A stretch of DNA of 64,000 nt from Ketobacter sp036337295 (lineage in GTDB: Bacteria > Pseudomonadota > Gammaproteobacteria > Pseudomonadales > Ketobacteraceae), in the NCBI GenBank assembly GCA_036337295.1, contig JAYZEN010000005.1, positions 69,621 through 133,620 of the forward strand, read 5' to 3'. Of the stretch, positions 34,199 through 43,543 are shown piece after piece (within the stretch, counting starts at the first letter, position 1; each line of letters begins with the position of its first letter). A program made the position numbers and the translations under genes. Under the pieces are notes generated by a model. It did no database searches. It was not told where the DNA came from and saw only the letters and a program-made list of their open reading frames with translations.

Positions 34199-36526
34199 TC
34201 AGTGTGATACCGCCGCCGTTTGAGAGTGATGCACCGGTTGTTCGGCACAGGCATTCACTTGCACCGGAACCCCGTTGATCACCGCCATGCCGGTGAGGCC
34301 GTCCACCAGGTTGTGGTCGGTGATGTCGTTCATGCTGACGCCGGCGCGGGTGGCGGCCTTGGCCAGGGCGGTGCCTGCCCGGTGATGGCCCCAGCCGTGG
34401 GGCATGCTCACCACACCGGGCATGATGTCGTCGCTGACCCAGAGCGGTAACGTCACCGTGCCGGTGCCGGATTGCACACTGACCCATTCGCCATCCTGCA
34501 AGCCTCTGCGGGCGGCATCGGCGCTGGCCATCATCAGGTTGCAGCGATTCTTGCCTTTGATGAGGCGGGAGCTGTTGTGCATCCAGGAGTTATTGCTGCG
34601 CACATGGCGGCGTCCGATCAGCAGCAGCTCCTCCTCCGGGCCAGCCTCCGGCAGATTCGCTTGCAGCCGTTTCAGGTCCTGCACAAACAGCTCCGGTGCC
34701 AGGTCGATGAGGCCGTCCCGGGTGAAGATGCGGTGACTCAACATGGGCTGCAATGGCCCCAGGTCAATGCCATGGGGGTGTTCTTTCACCACCTGCAAAT
34801 CCAGTGGCGGGAAGGGCAGCGGGCAGTGCTCGGCCAGGCTGCCATAGGCGGAGGATTGCAGGGCGGCGCTCAGCCCCCGCCTGCCTTGGGCGAAAGAGTG
34901 CAGTCCATTGCGGATGAACTGTCTAAGAAACTGCAGTGGCAGGCCTTTGCCGTAAGGCCCCAGCCGGAGCAACCAGTCCAGCAGACCCTCATCGGTGAGG
35001 CGGCGAATGAAGGCCAGCTTGGTGCGGGCGCCGATTTTCTTCAGGGCAGAGGTGGACTCCAGGCGGGCGGTCAGTTCGGCCAGAATCTGCCAGTCGTGCA
35101 GGGCCCCTTCCGGCGGTGTCAGCAGCGGCGGGGAGTATTTCACCGTGTTGCGGATGGCCACCCCGTGCAGGCCCAGTTCATAGTGACCGTGTTCCAGGGG
35201 GCCGGTGGGCGGGAGAATGATGTCGGCGTGTTTGGTGGTCTCATTCAGATAGATGTCGATGCTGACCATGTATTCCAGTTGCTCGAAGGCCTGCTCCAGC
35301 AGCTTGCCGTTGGGCACCGACAGCACCGGGTTGCCGGCGTGGGTGATCATGGCTTTGATCTGCCCTGCACCGGGGGTGAGGATTTCCTCCGCCATGGTGG
35401 CCACCGGGATTTCGCCGGCGAATTCCGGCAGGTTGCGCACCCGGGAACGCCAGCGGTCAAAGCTGCCGGTTTCCCCCAGGGCCGCCGACAGCCCCACCAG
35501 ATCAATGGCCGGCAGGGTGAACATGAGCCCCCCGGCTTTGTCCAGGTTGCCGGTGACAATGTTCAACGCATAGATCAGCCAGGCATTGATGGAACTGAAT
35601 TGCGAGGTGGATACCCCGACCCGACCATAGGCGATGGCGCGGGGGGCGGCGGCGAACTCCCGGGCCAGGCGCTGAATATCTGCTGCGGCGATACCGGTGA
35701 TGGGGGCTACCTGGGCGGGGCTGAAAGGCTGCACCGCCTGTTGCAGTTCCTGCAGGTTCTTCAACTGGCCGCGGGCGGCGCCTTCGCTGTGCAGGCCTTC
35801 CGTGAAGATCACGTTGAGCAGGGCCAGAAGCAACAGGGCGTCGGTGCCGGGCTTGATGAACTGATGCTCCGAGGCGATCTCGGCGGATTCTGTGCGGCGG
35901 GGGTCCAGCACCACAAAGCGGCCGCCCCGTTGCTGCAATCGTTGCAGCCGGCTTTTGATGTTGGGCGCGGTCATCACACTGCCATTGGAGGCCAGTGGAT
36001 TGGCCCCCAGACACAGAAAATAATCGGTGCGATCCAGGTCCGGTATGGGGAAGTTGGCGAAATGGCCGAACATCTCTTTACAGGCCAGCATGTGGGGCAA
36101 TTGGTCGCAGGAGGTGGCGGAAAAGCGGGAGCGGGTATCCAGTGCGGCAATAAACGGAGCCAGCATCAACAGGGCGCCATGATTATGGGCGGTGGGGTTG
36201 CCCACATACAGGCCCACGGCGTCTTTCGAATACTGGTCCTGGATACGCTGCAGGTTACTGGCGATTTCGTCAAAGGCCTGCTGCCATTCGATTTCCTGCC
36301 AGCCGTCGGCGGTTTTCTTCAGGGGCTTGCGCAGGCGGTCCGGGTCTTCCTGCAGGTCCTGCAGTGCCACCGCTTTCGGGCAGATATGGCCCTCTGACAA
36401 CGGGTCCAGTGCATCCCCCTTGATGGAGACGATGCGCCCGTTCTGATGCTGGATGACCAGGCCACAACTGGCCTCACAAATATTGCAGGTGCGGTAGTGG
36501 GTTTGCGTGTCCTCGACCTTGTCCAT
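34199..36526 (-). CDS. Molybdopterin-dependent oxidoreductase, copy B
   Basis: 775-residue paralogue of copy A with the same layout. The cluster motif is C14-x2-C17-x3-C21-x27-C49 and GHICPKAVALQDLQEDPDRL is the usual follow-on. Further marks are LYVGNPTAHNHG, LCLGANPLASNGS, FVVLDPRRTESAE for bis-MGD binding, and a C-terminal domain with MPHGWGHHRAG. Cytoplasmic by lack of a Tat signal. Possible roles are oxidation of an organic acid or hydroxylation-type chemistry. Two tandem, divergent copies without accessory subunits suggest two substrates or an A/B partnership; neither is shown by sequence. First gene of a two-gene operon, 192 bases from the divergent kinase gene. Confidence 0.85.
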   Translation of the reverse strand: MDKVEDTQTHYRTCNICEASCGLVIQHQNGRIVSIKGDALDPLSEGHICPKAVALQDLQEDPDRLRKPLKKTADGWQEIEWQQAFDEIASNLQRIQDQYSKDAVGLYVGNPTAHNHGALLMLAPFIAALDTRSRFSATSCDQLPHMLACKEMFGHFANFPIPDLDRTDYFLCLGANPLASNGSVMTAPNIKSRLQRLQQRGGRFVVLDPRRTESAEIASEHQFIKPGTDALLLLALLNVIFTEGLHSEGAARGQLKNLQELQQAVQPFSPAQVAPITGIAAADIQRLAREFAAAPRAIAYGRVGVSTSQFSSINAWLIYALNIVTGNLDKAGGLMFTLPAIDLVGLSAALGETGSFDRWRSRVRNLPEFAGEIPVATMAEEILTPGAGQIKAMITHAGNPVLSVPNGKLLEQAFEQLEYMVSIDIYLNETTKHADIILPPTGPLEHGHYELGLHGVAIRNTVKYSPPLLTPPEGALHDWQILAELTARLESTSALKKIGARTKLAFIRRLTDEGLLDWLLRLGPYGKGLPLQFLRQFIRNGLHSFAQGRRGLSAALQSSAYGSLAEHCPLPFPPLDLQVVKEHPHGIDLGPLQPMLSHRIFTRDGLIDLAPELFVQDLKRLQANLPEAGPEEELLLIGRRHVRSNNSWMHNSSRLIKGKNRCNLMMASADAARRGLQDGEWVSVQSGTGTVTLPLWVSDDIMPGVVSMPHGWGHHRAGTALAKAATRAGVSMNDITDHNLVDGLTGMAVINGVPVQVNACAEQPVHHSQTAAVSH

Positions 36527-36718
36527 GCCCTGACCTCGTCTTGTTCGTCTTGTTATGGTACGGCCTCAACAGATTCCTAGATGCACCAGGTTGATTCAAT
36601 GTCCAAAACATACAAATTTGGTACCGGCTGTGGTCAGCCTGCAAAACAGGCGCACCTGCACTAGGCTTGTACTAGAACGAGTTAATTTATAACAGGTTGG
36701 TTATCGACAAGGACGGCT

Positions 36719-38290
36719 GTGAACGCGCGCAACGGACTGCAAGTGCTATTGCTGGTGGAGGAGCAAACCCGCTCAGAACTGGCCCTTTCGGAGCTGGAGC
36801 GGACACTGGGGTGTCTATTGCAGCCGCTGGGTGGAGTGGAGGCCCTGTCGAGCCAGGCGGCTACTGCGGCCGTGGCGTTGCTGGAAGTGACCCCTGCCAA
36901 TCACGGGCTTCTGCTCAAGGCCTTGCAGGATGAGTTCGTGGTCCAGCCCTATGAACATTTGATCCTGTTCCAGCGCCAACCGGGGGCGGTCGATCTGGAC
37001 CCCTTCTGGCAGTGCCGTCTGGTGCTCTATGTGCCTGTTTTCTCGGGATTTGATGGGCTGTATTCCGCTTTGGACCAATTTTTCAGCCAGCGGCGGCAGA
37101 TCTCTACCCTTGAGAACCAGCTGCGGGAGGCCAGCGATATCGCCATGCTGTCCATGTCCGCCAGCAGCCAGTTGGGGGAAATCATCCGCTTTCTGGAAAA
37201 AAGTTACGCGTGCAATGACTATGACCAACTTGGCGCCCTGCTCAATCAGACCCTGGAGCGGCTGGGTGTGGCCGGTTGTGGATTGATCGAGACCGATGCT
37301 GGAGGCGTTATCTATTTTGGTCTGGAGGACCGGCAGGATGCCTGGCAGCGGTTGATGCTGGAGATGCGGAGCAAAGGCCGCTTTGTGGATCTCGAGAACC
37401 GGACCATCGCCAACTTCGACACCATCAGTGTGATGGCCCGCAACATGCCGGAAGCGGGTTCGGAGCCCTATGGGCGCATGAAAGATATGCTGTTCACTCT
37501 GGTGGAGGGCGCGGAGGCCCGGGTCAAGACCTTGGCCCTGGAGCGGGCGGTGACTCTGTCAGAAAAGGCGAAGTCCACGTTTCTGCGGGTAATGTCCCAT
37601 GAGTTGCGGACACCGATGAATGCCATTCTTGGCTTCAGCAGCCGATTGCAGGCGAAGATGGTGGGCGCGAACTCCCGCGAGCGCTCGGCGATCCAGATGA
37701 TAAAAGACAACGCGGAACGACTGATGGAGATGATAGAAGATCTGGAGGATCTGAGCAGCGTGAGTGTGGACAATCAGTCCGCCAGGCGCAAGGTGCTGCT
37801 GGAGGATGTTCTTTGCAAAGTGCTGCGCCTGGCCGCTGAACAGGCCCAGGCGAAAGGCTTGCGCTTCATCAGTGAATTCAGCGAAGCGGGACTGCAGGTG
37901 GAACTGGATCCGAAACGACTGGCGCAGGTGGCCAAAAAATTGTGTCTGAACGCCGTTAAGTATACCGATCATGGCGAAATCCGATTCAGCGTGACGACAC
38001 GCTACGATGCGCAACACGGTGAGCTGGTGATGATTTCGGTGCAGGACACCGGGCAGGGCATGTCAGAAGAAAAGCTCCAGAAGCTGTTTCGTTCTGTAAG
38101 CCAACTCTACGAAGATTATGTTCACCACCACCAGGGCACGGGACTGGGCATTACCGTGGTCAAAGAGTTCGTGGCGGAAATGGAAGGCACCATCGAGGTG
38201 ACTTCTCAGGAAGGGGTGGGTACCAGTTTTAAAGTGCTTTTACCACGCCACACAGATCTGCCGACGGGGGACAGCGTGGAGCTGTTCTGA
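36719..38290 (+). CDS. Soluble sensor histidine kinase (orphan)
   Basis: 523-residue kinase with no membrane segment. The N-terminal ~130 residues are unassigned. A short coil and a GAF-like region (~170-275) follow. HisKA has the phospho-histidine in FLRVMSHELRTPMNAILGF (~residue 302), and the HATPase domain (~380-510) has LCLNAVKYT (N box), VQDTGQGM (G1) and GTGLGI (G2). The GTG start is the most upstream plausible codon. No response regulator lies next to it. The dedicated kinases known from proteobacterial sortase clusters are membrane proteins, so this one may be unrelated to the sortase genes it precedes. Confidence 0.85.
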   Translation: MNARNGLQVLLLVEEQTRSELALSELERTLGCLLQPLGGVEALSSQAATAAVALLEVTPANHGLLLKALQDEFVVQPYEHLILFQRQPGAVDLDPFWQCRLVLYVPVFSGFDGLYSALDQFFSQRRQISTLENQLREASDIAMLSMSASSQLGEIIRFLEKSYACNDYDQLGALLNQTLERLGVAGCGLIETDAGGVIYFGLEDRQDAWQRLMLEMRSKGRFVDLENRTIANFDTISVMARNMPEAGSEPYGRMKDMLFTLVEGAEARVKTLALERAVTLSEKAKSTFLRVMSHELRTPMNAILGFSSRLQAKMVGANSRERSAIQMIKDNAERLMEMIEDLEDLSSVSVDNQSARRKVLLEDVLCKVLRLAAEQAQAKGLRFISEFSEAGLQVELDPKRLAQVAKKLCLNAVKYTDHGEIRFSVTTRYDAQHGELVMISVQDTGQGMSEEKLQKLFRSVSQLYEDYVHHHQGTGLGITVVKEFVAEMEGTIEVTSQEGVGTSFKVLLPRHTDLPTGDSVELF

Positions 38291-38401
38291 CCCTGCCACA
38301 ATTCACCATATTTGTTCCCAACCTGCGCATAATTCCAATCCGGATTTGCCTTTTTCCAGTGATGTACTGAGCCCCTGTCAATCATTGTTTTGGGGTCAGT
38401 T

Positions 38402-40492
38402 ATGTCTGCAGTTGCACGGGCTGTTGCAGCCTTGTTTTTCATCCTTGTTTCTTGCGGTACCCTGGCGTTTTCGGAGGCGGATTACGGCTCCCTGGACGAA
38501 GTGGGCACGGGCAGTCTGTTGATCCGGCAGCAGGGGGGATATCAGCCTTTCCTGCGCAGCCGGGCGGAATTTGATGTGCAGGTGAGCGGGCTGGTGTCCC
38601 AGGTCACCCTGCGGCAGGAGTTTGTCAATCCGAGTCAGGAATGGGTGGAAGCGGTCTATGTGCTGCCCCTGCCGGAGGACAGCGCAGTCAATGCCATGCG
38701 CCTGCGCATCGGGGAGCGGGTGATTGAGGGCGAGATCAAGGAGAAGCAGGAGGCCCGCCGCATCTACACCCAGGCCAAAGCCCAGGGCAAACGGGCGGGC
38801 CTGCTGCAGCAACAGCGCCCCAACCTGTTTTCGACCCAGGTGGCCAATATCGGTCCCGGTGAAACCGTTGCGGTGGAGCTGCGCTTTCTGCAGACCCTGC
38901 ACTTCCTGCAGGGGGCGTTTTCCCTGCGTCTGCCCATGACCCTCACCCCCCGCTATATTCCCGGCACGTCTCTGCAGGAAACGCCGCCCCAGGATGTGCA
39001 GGGCTGGGCGTTCGCCACCGACCAGGTGCCGGATGCCAATTTGATTTCGCCCCCTCAAACCCATCAGGCGGCGGCCGACCAGATGGTGGCGTCGCTGCAG
39101 GTCAGCGTCAACGCCGGGTTTGATGTGGAGGGTTTCGATGCGCCCTATCATGCCATCCAGGTGGGCCGGTCGGGCCGCGAATACCAGATTCGCCCTCATG
39201 GGCAAACGGTGCCCATGGATCGGGATTTTGTATTGAGCTGGAAACCGGTGGCCCGCCAGGCACCGGTGGCCGCGTATTTTTCGGAGCAGGTGTCCGGTCG
39301 GGATCATGGCCTGATCATGGTGATGCCGCCGGCGCCCTCGGCAGCCCTGCAAATCGGGCCGCGGGAGCTGATCCTCATCATCGACAGCTCCGGCTCCATG
39401 TCCGGCCAGTCCATGGTGCAGGCGAAGCAGGCGGTGCAGATGGCGCTGGGCCGCCTGCGGCCTCAGGATCGCTTTAATGTCATCGATTTTGATTCCGGCT
39501 ACCGCACCCTGTTTCCTCGCCCGGCTGCGGCCACACCCGGGGCCTTGCGGCGCGCATCCTTCTTTGTGGAGGGGCTGACCGCCGACGGGGGCACGGAAAT
39601 GTTGGCGCCCCTGCAGGCGGCACTGTCCCAAGTGCAGACGGAGATGGAGGATAGGGGAGAGGATAAGGGTGAAACCGTACCGGTGACCCAGGTTGTGTTC
39701 ATCACCGACGGCAGTGTGGGCAATGAGCAGGCCCTGTTTGAATTGATTCACCAACGCATTGGCGATAAGCGGCTGTACACCGTGGGCATTGGCTCCGCGC
39801 CTAACGGCTACTTCATGCGCAAGGCGGCGGAGTTCGGCCGCGGCACCTACACCTATATCGGCAGCACTGACGAAGTGCAGACCCGCATGGCAGAGCTGTT
39901 CGGCCGCATCGAAAAACCCGCGCTCACCCAAATAGAGATCCAGGTGCAGGGGGCGGCAGCAGAGGTGTACCCACAACCGGTGCCGGACCTGTTTCTGGGG
40001 GAGCCTTTGTTGATCAAGGCCCGCTTTGACCAGGCGCCAGGCGGTGTGGTCATCAAAGGCCGGTTCCAAGGCCAGCCCTGGCAGACCGCCCTGACACTGC
40101 AAGCCGGGGATCAGGGGGAGGGCATTGCCACCCTGTGGGCCCGGGCCAAGGTGGCCAATTTGCAGGATGACGGGGTACGCCAGGGCAATGCTTCCCTGCA
40201 TCGGCAGGAGATCATAGCCCTGGGCATCGAGCACCGTCTGGTGACGCCCTATACCAGCTTCGTGGCGGTGGACAAAACCCCGGTACGGCCACAGGACACG
40301 GCCCTGCAACAGGAGCAGGTAGCCAATCGCATGCCGGCGGGCTCGCAACAAAGTGCACCCGGTGTGGGTTATCCCCGCACGGCGTTGGGGCTGCAATGGC
40401 ACATGTTGATCGGCCTGTTGTTGCTGGGGGCGGCGCTGCTGTTGTGGCAGCGCACTGAATTCGGAGGGGGCTGTGATGCGGATCTGGCGTAG
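38402..40492 (+). CDS. VIT/VWA-domain sortase target protein
   Basis: 696-residue exported protein of the marine proteobacterial sortase target type. A signal peptide (to ~residue 23) precedes a VIT domain (~40-165, with LRQEFVNPSQEWVEAVYVLPLPEDSAVN). A VWA domain follows (~320-490) whose MIDAS starts LIIDSSGSMSG and includes DGGTE. The C-terminus has a YPRTALG sorting motif, a hydrophobic segment and a short charged end. The next gene is its sortase, which it overlaps by 17 bases. The ATG at 38402 is preferred over an upstream TTG at 38390. The protein is probably anchored in the envelope as a metal-dependent adhesin or scaffold, by inference. Confidence 0.9.
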   Translation: MSAVARAVAALFFILVSCGTLAFSEADYGSLDEVGTGSLLIRQQGGYQPFLRSRAEFDVQVSGLVSQVTLRQEFVNPSQEWVEAVYVLPLPEDSAVNAMRLRIGERVIEGEIKEKQEARRIYTQAKAQGKRAGLLQQQRPNLFSTQVANIGPGETVAVELRFLQTLHFLQGAFSLRLPMTLTPRYIPGTSLQETPPQDVQGWAFATDQVPDANLISPPQTHQAAADQMVASLQVSVNAGFDVEGFDAPYHAIQVGRSGREYQIRPHGQTVPMDRDFVLSWKPVARQAPVAAYFSEQVSGRDHGLIMVMPPAPSAALQIGPRELILIIDSSGSMSGQSMVQAKQAVQMALGRLRPQDRFNVIDFDSGYRTLFPRPAAATPGALRRASFFVEGLTADGGTEMLAPLQAALSQVQTEMEDRGEDKGETVPVTQVVFITDGSVGNEQALFELIHQRIGDKRLYTVGIGSAPNGYFMRKAAEFGRGTYTYIGSTDEVQTRMAELFGRIEKPALTQIEIQVQGAAAEVYPQPVPDLFLGEPLLIKARFDQAPGGVVIKGRFQGQPWQTALTLQAGDQGEGIATLWARAKVANLQDDGVRQGNASLHRQEIIALGIEHRLVTPYTSFVAVDKTPVRPQDTALQQEQVANRMPAGSQQSAPGVGYPRTALGLQWHMLIGLLLLGAALLLWQRTEFGGGCDADLA

Positions 40493-41075
40493 ACGTCTGG
40501 CCCTGTTACTGATGGTGGGGGCAATCTGGTTGCTGGGGGAGAGCGCCTATCTTGCTGCCAAGGCGCAGCTGGCCCAGGTCCTGCTGGACGATGCCTGGCA
40601 GAAGCACCTGCAGGATGGCCGGGCCCATCGCCCCTGGCCCTGGGCGGATACCTCCCCCATTGCCCGTCTGTTGTTTCCCCAACAGGACAAGAAACTGGTG
40701 ATCCTGGCGGGTGCCAGTGGCCGCAACCTGGCGTTCGGACCTGCTCACCTCAGCGCCAGTGTGGCGCCAGGTCAGGCCGGGGTCAGCGTCATCGGCGGCC
40801 ATCGGGATACCCACTTTGCCTTCCTGCGGGAAGTGGAGCTGGGTGAGCAGTTCCTACTGCAGTCCCGTGATGGGGGATTGCAGTGGTTTGAGATCGTGCA
40901 GATCCAGGTGACGGACGTTCGTGATTCGGAAATTGCGCTGCAGGCGGACGAGCCGGTGTTGGCCCTGGTGGCGTGCTATCCCTTCAACGCCCTGGACAGT
41001 GGTGGCCCCTTGCGTTATCTGGTAATCGCCCGGCGCATACAGGAGGGGGCTGCGATCCGCCCCCTGCAGGTGTGA
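40476..41075 (+). CDS. Class GN sortase
   Basis: 199-residue membrane-anchored cysteine transpeptidase dedicated to the upstream VIT/VWA protein. It has an N-terminal membrane segment (~7-28) and a sortase beta-barrel with catalytic His109 (VIGGHRDTHF), Cys167 (LALVACYPF) and an arginine after it (Arg180 in GGPLRYLVIARR). The ATG at 40476 is used: GGAGGGGG ends five bases before it, while the overlapping GTG at 40473 would be too close. Gene pairs of this type are typical of marine Gram-negatives. Confidence 0.92.
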   Translation: MRIWRRRLALLLMVGAIWLLGESAYLAAKAQLAQVLLDDAWQKHLQDGRAHRPWPWADTSPIARLLFPQQDKKLVILAGASGRNLAFGPAHLSASVAPGQAGVSVIGGHRDTHFAFLREVELGEQFLLQSRDGGLQWFEIVQIQVTDVRDSEIALQADEPVLALVACYPFNALDSGGPLRYLVIARRIQEGAAIRPLQV

Positions 41076-41098
41076 AGCTGAACGTTTTTAAACGCTGC

Positions 41099-42658
41099 CT
41101 ATTTTCGGGGTACGCTGGAGTTGTGGTACAGGGGGCGGACTTCCGGTTCCGGCTCCTCCCGCAAGCTCAGTACCAGGCCGATCGCCAGGCCCAGAAAACA
41201 CAGTCCCAGTACCGGCCATTGTCCAAACCGCACAAACGGCGTCATCCCCTGGGTGCCGTACATTACGCCTTTCAATACGCCGGGTTCGAAGGCGGGAATC
41301 TGCCCCTGCACACGCCCCTTGTGGTCAATGATGGCGGTGATGCCGGTATTGGTGCCCCGCAACAGGTATTTGCCGGTTTCCAGTGCCCGCATCCGGGCCA
41401 TCTGGAAGTGCTGGATCGGACCCCAGGAATGACCGAACCAGGCATCATTGCTGATGGTTACCAGGAAATCCTTGCCTTTGGCCTGCTGCCGCACCAGTTC
41501 CGGATAGACCACTTCATAGCAGATGAAGGCGGCAAAGGTCAGGCCGTTGGCCAGCAGGGGTGCCTGATCCGGGGCCCCTTTACTGAAGCTGGACATGGGC
41601 AGGTTGAAAAACGGCAACAGCCCCCGCAGGGTGTCCTCCAGGGGTACGTATTCCCCAAAGGGCACCAGCTTTTGCTTGTTGTACATGCCTTCGCCAGCGC
41701 CGATCACAAACACTGAGTTGTAATAGCGGTCGCCCCCGTTTTCCAGTGGCTCCCAGCGCGGCACGCCACTGACGATGGCGGTGGCATGGGCGGAGGCCTG
41801 GATGTCCAGTTGGGTAATGGTCTTCAGGGCCTGGTGGTAGTACACCGGATAGGCGGCCTCCGGCCACAGGACAAAATCCGCATCCTGGTTTTTCTCGGTA
41901 TTGGAGATATAGACGTCGAAGATTTTCTTGCGGTACTTCGGGTCCCATTTTTGTTCCTGGGGAATGTTGCCCTGAATCAGCGCCACTTTGCGGGTTTGTG
42001 CCAGATCCGGCAGCGTCCACTCCAAACCCTGCAGGGACCAGCAACCGACCCAGAGCACACTCAGCCCGATCAGCGCGGGCATGCGCCGCAGATTGTCTTT
42101 TTTACAGATATGGCGGATCAGCACGGCGGATACGGCCGCCACCAGACTGAGCCCCAAGGTGCCCGCCACCGGTGCCAGTCCCGAGAGTGGGGAGTCAATA
42201 AACCCATAGCCTGCCCACAACCAGGGGAAGCCGCTCAACAGCCAGCTCTTGCTCCACTCCACCAGCACCCAGATGGCTGGGAACGTCAACAACGGGTAGC
42301 GATCCAGCTGCCAGCGGCGATAGGCCCAGAACGGCAGTGACAGGGTGAGCAGGCTGAGAAACGCGCAAAAGCCCAGGGTGCCCAGGGCGGATAACCAGGC
42401 CGGTGTGCCGCCGTGAAAATGGATGCTGACGTACACCCAGGACACCCCGACCCCGTTGAATCCCATGCCGTAGAGAAACGCCCGCCAGAAGGCGCGCTTG
42501 GGTGTCTGTCCTTCCAGTAATAGCAGCAGCAGCGCCAGCGACGCGGGAATCAGCGGCCAGAAGCCCAGTGGTGCCAGCCCCAGTGGAAAAATCGCCCCCG
42601 CCACTAACGCCAACAGGTGGCCTTTGCCACCTGCGGTGATCGAAGTTTTTATGGTCAT
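41099..42658 (-). CDS. lnt: Apolipoprotein N-acyltransferase
   Basis: Inner-membrane enzyme that adds the third acyl chain to lipoproteins. The 519-residue protein has an N-terminal block of about six membrane helices, then a periplasmic nitrilase domain. Catalytic residues seen are Glu in LWPEAAYP, Lys in KQKLVPFGEYVPL, and Cys in AAFICYEVVYPE. The C-terminal helix ends the protein. Last gene of phoH-ybeY-corC-lnt; starts 14 bases after corC. Confidence 0.96.
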   Translation of the reverse strand: MTIKTSITAGGKGHLLALVAGAIFPLGLAPLGFWPLIPASLALLLLLLEGQTPKRAFWRAFLYGMGFNGVGVSWVYVSIHFHGGTPAWLSALGTLGFCAFLSLLTLSLPFWAYRRWQLDRYPLLTFPAIWVLVEWSKSWLLSGFPWLWAGYGFIDSPLSGLAPVAGTLGLSLVAAVSAVLIRHICKKDNLRRMPALIGLSVLWVGCWSLQGLEWTLPDLAQTRKVALIQGNIPQEQKWDPKYRKKIFDVYISNTEKNQDADFVLWPEAAYPVYYHQALKTITQLDIQASAHATAIVSGVPRWEPLENGGDRYYNSVFVIGAGEGMYNKQKLVPFGEYVPLEDTLRGLLPFFNLPMSSFSKGAPDQAPLLANGLTFAAFICYEVVYPELVRQQAKGKDFLVTISNDAWFGHSWGPIQHFQMARMRALETGKYLLRGTNTGITAIIDHKGRVQGQIPAFEPGVLKGVMYGTQGMTPFVRFGQWPVLGLCFLGLAIGLVLSLREEPEPEVRPLYHNSSVPRK

Positions 42659-42672
42659 ATTGTTGATAGAGG

Positions 42673-43521
42673 TTATGAATGTTGTATCTGGCTGACCTTC
42701 AGCAGGCGGATGGCCCGGTTATCGGCGTTCAGCACAGTAAAATTGTACTTGCCAATATTGACGCTTTCATCACGTTTGGGCAAATGGCCGAAGTGACTGA
42801 GGACAATGCCCCCGATGGTGTCGTATTCGTCTTCATTGAACTTGGTGGCGAAATGCTCGTTGAACTCGTCGATGGGGGTGACCGCCTTGACTACGAAATC
42901 ATTGTCGTCGGATTCCTTGATCATGTAGTCGTCGTCAAAATCGTGTTCGTCATCAATTTCGCCGACGATCTGCTCCAGCACATCCTCAATGGTCACCAGG
43001 CCGGACATCTTGCCATACTCGTTCACCACCACTGCCATGTGGGTACGGGTCTGGCGGAATTCCCGTAGCAACACATTCAGGCGTTTGCTCTCAGGCACCA
43101 GGGTGGCGGGGCGGATCAGGTCTTTCAGCTGGGTTTTCTCCAGTTTGCCTTTATAGGCCAGGTCCAGCAGGTCCTTGGCCAGCAGGATGCCGATGATGTC
43201 ATCCGGGCTCTCGCCATACACGGGAAAACGGGAGTGGGCGGATTCGATAATGGGTGGCAGGTATTCGTCCGGTTTGGCGCTGGAGTTGATGACGATGCAT
43301 TGAGCCCGGGGAATCATGATTTCCCGCACCTGCATATCCGACACCTGTAACGCCCCCTGAAAGATTCCCAGTGCCTCTGATTCCACCAGCCCGCTGTGAT
43401 GGGCATTGGTCAGAATTTCCAGAATATCGGACTGGGATTGCGGTTCACCGGACAGGAAATTGGCTAACTTATCCAAAAACCCTTTGCCTGATGAACCGTT
43501 ACGACTTTGATCGTCGTTCAT
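42673..43521 (-). CDS. corC: CBS-domain transporter-associated protein CorC
   Basis: 282-residue cytosolic protein with two CBS domains (~70-190, with VREIMIPRAQCIVI and SRFPVYGESPDDIIGILLAKDLL) and a C-terminal CorC_HlyC domain (~205-280, with DEYDTIGGIVLSHFG). Linked to magnesium/cobalt efflux in enterics (YbeX). I use the ATG at 43521, matching the family N-terminus (MNDDQ); an in-frame GTG at 43536 overlaps the AGGAG that would serve as ribosome-binding site. Confidence 0.94.
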   Translation of the reverse strand: MNDDQSRNGSSGKGFLDKLANFLSGEPQSQSDILEILTNAHHSGLVESEALGIFQGALQVSDMQVREIMIPRAQCIVINSSAKPDEYLPPIIESAHSRFPVYGESPDDIIGILLAKDLLDLAYKGKLEKTQLKDLIRPATLVPESKRLNVLLREFRQTRTHMAVVVNEYGKMSGLVTIEDVLEQIVGEIDDEHDFDDDYMIKESDDNDFVVKAVTPIDEFNEHFATKFNEDEYDTIGGIVLSHFGHLPKRDESVNIGKYNFTVLNADNRAIRLLKVSQIQHS

Positions 43522-43543
43522 GATGACGAATGTCACTCCTCTT

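Noticed and set aside
34472..36397. 641-codon plus-strand open frame over molybdoenzyme copy B
   Set aside because: Antisense to an intact enzyme with cluster motif and domain signatures; the antisense product matches no fold and is Gln/Gly/His-rich.
38396..40402. 668-codon minus-strand open frame over the VIT/VWA gene
   Set aside because: Antisense shadow; the plus-strand gene has signal peptide, VIT, VWA and sorting signal.
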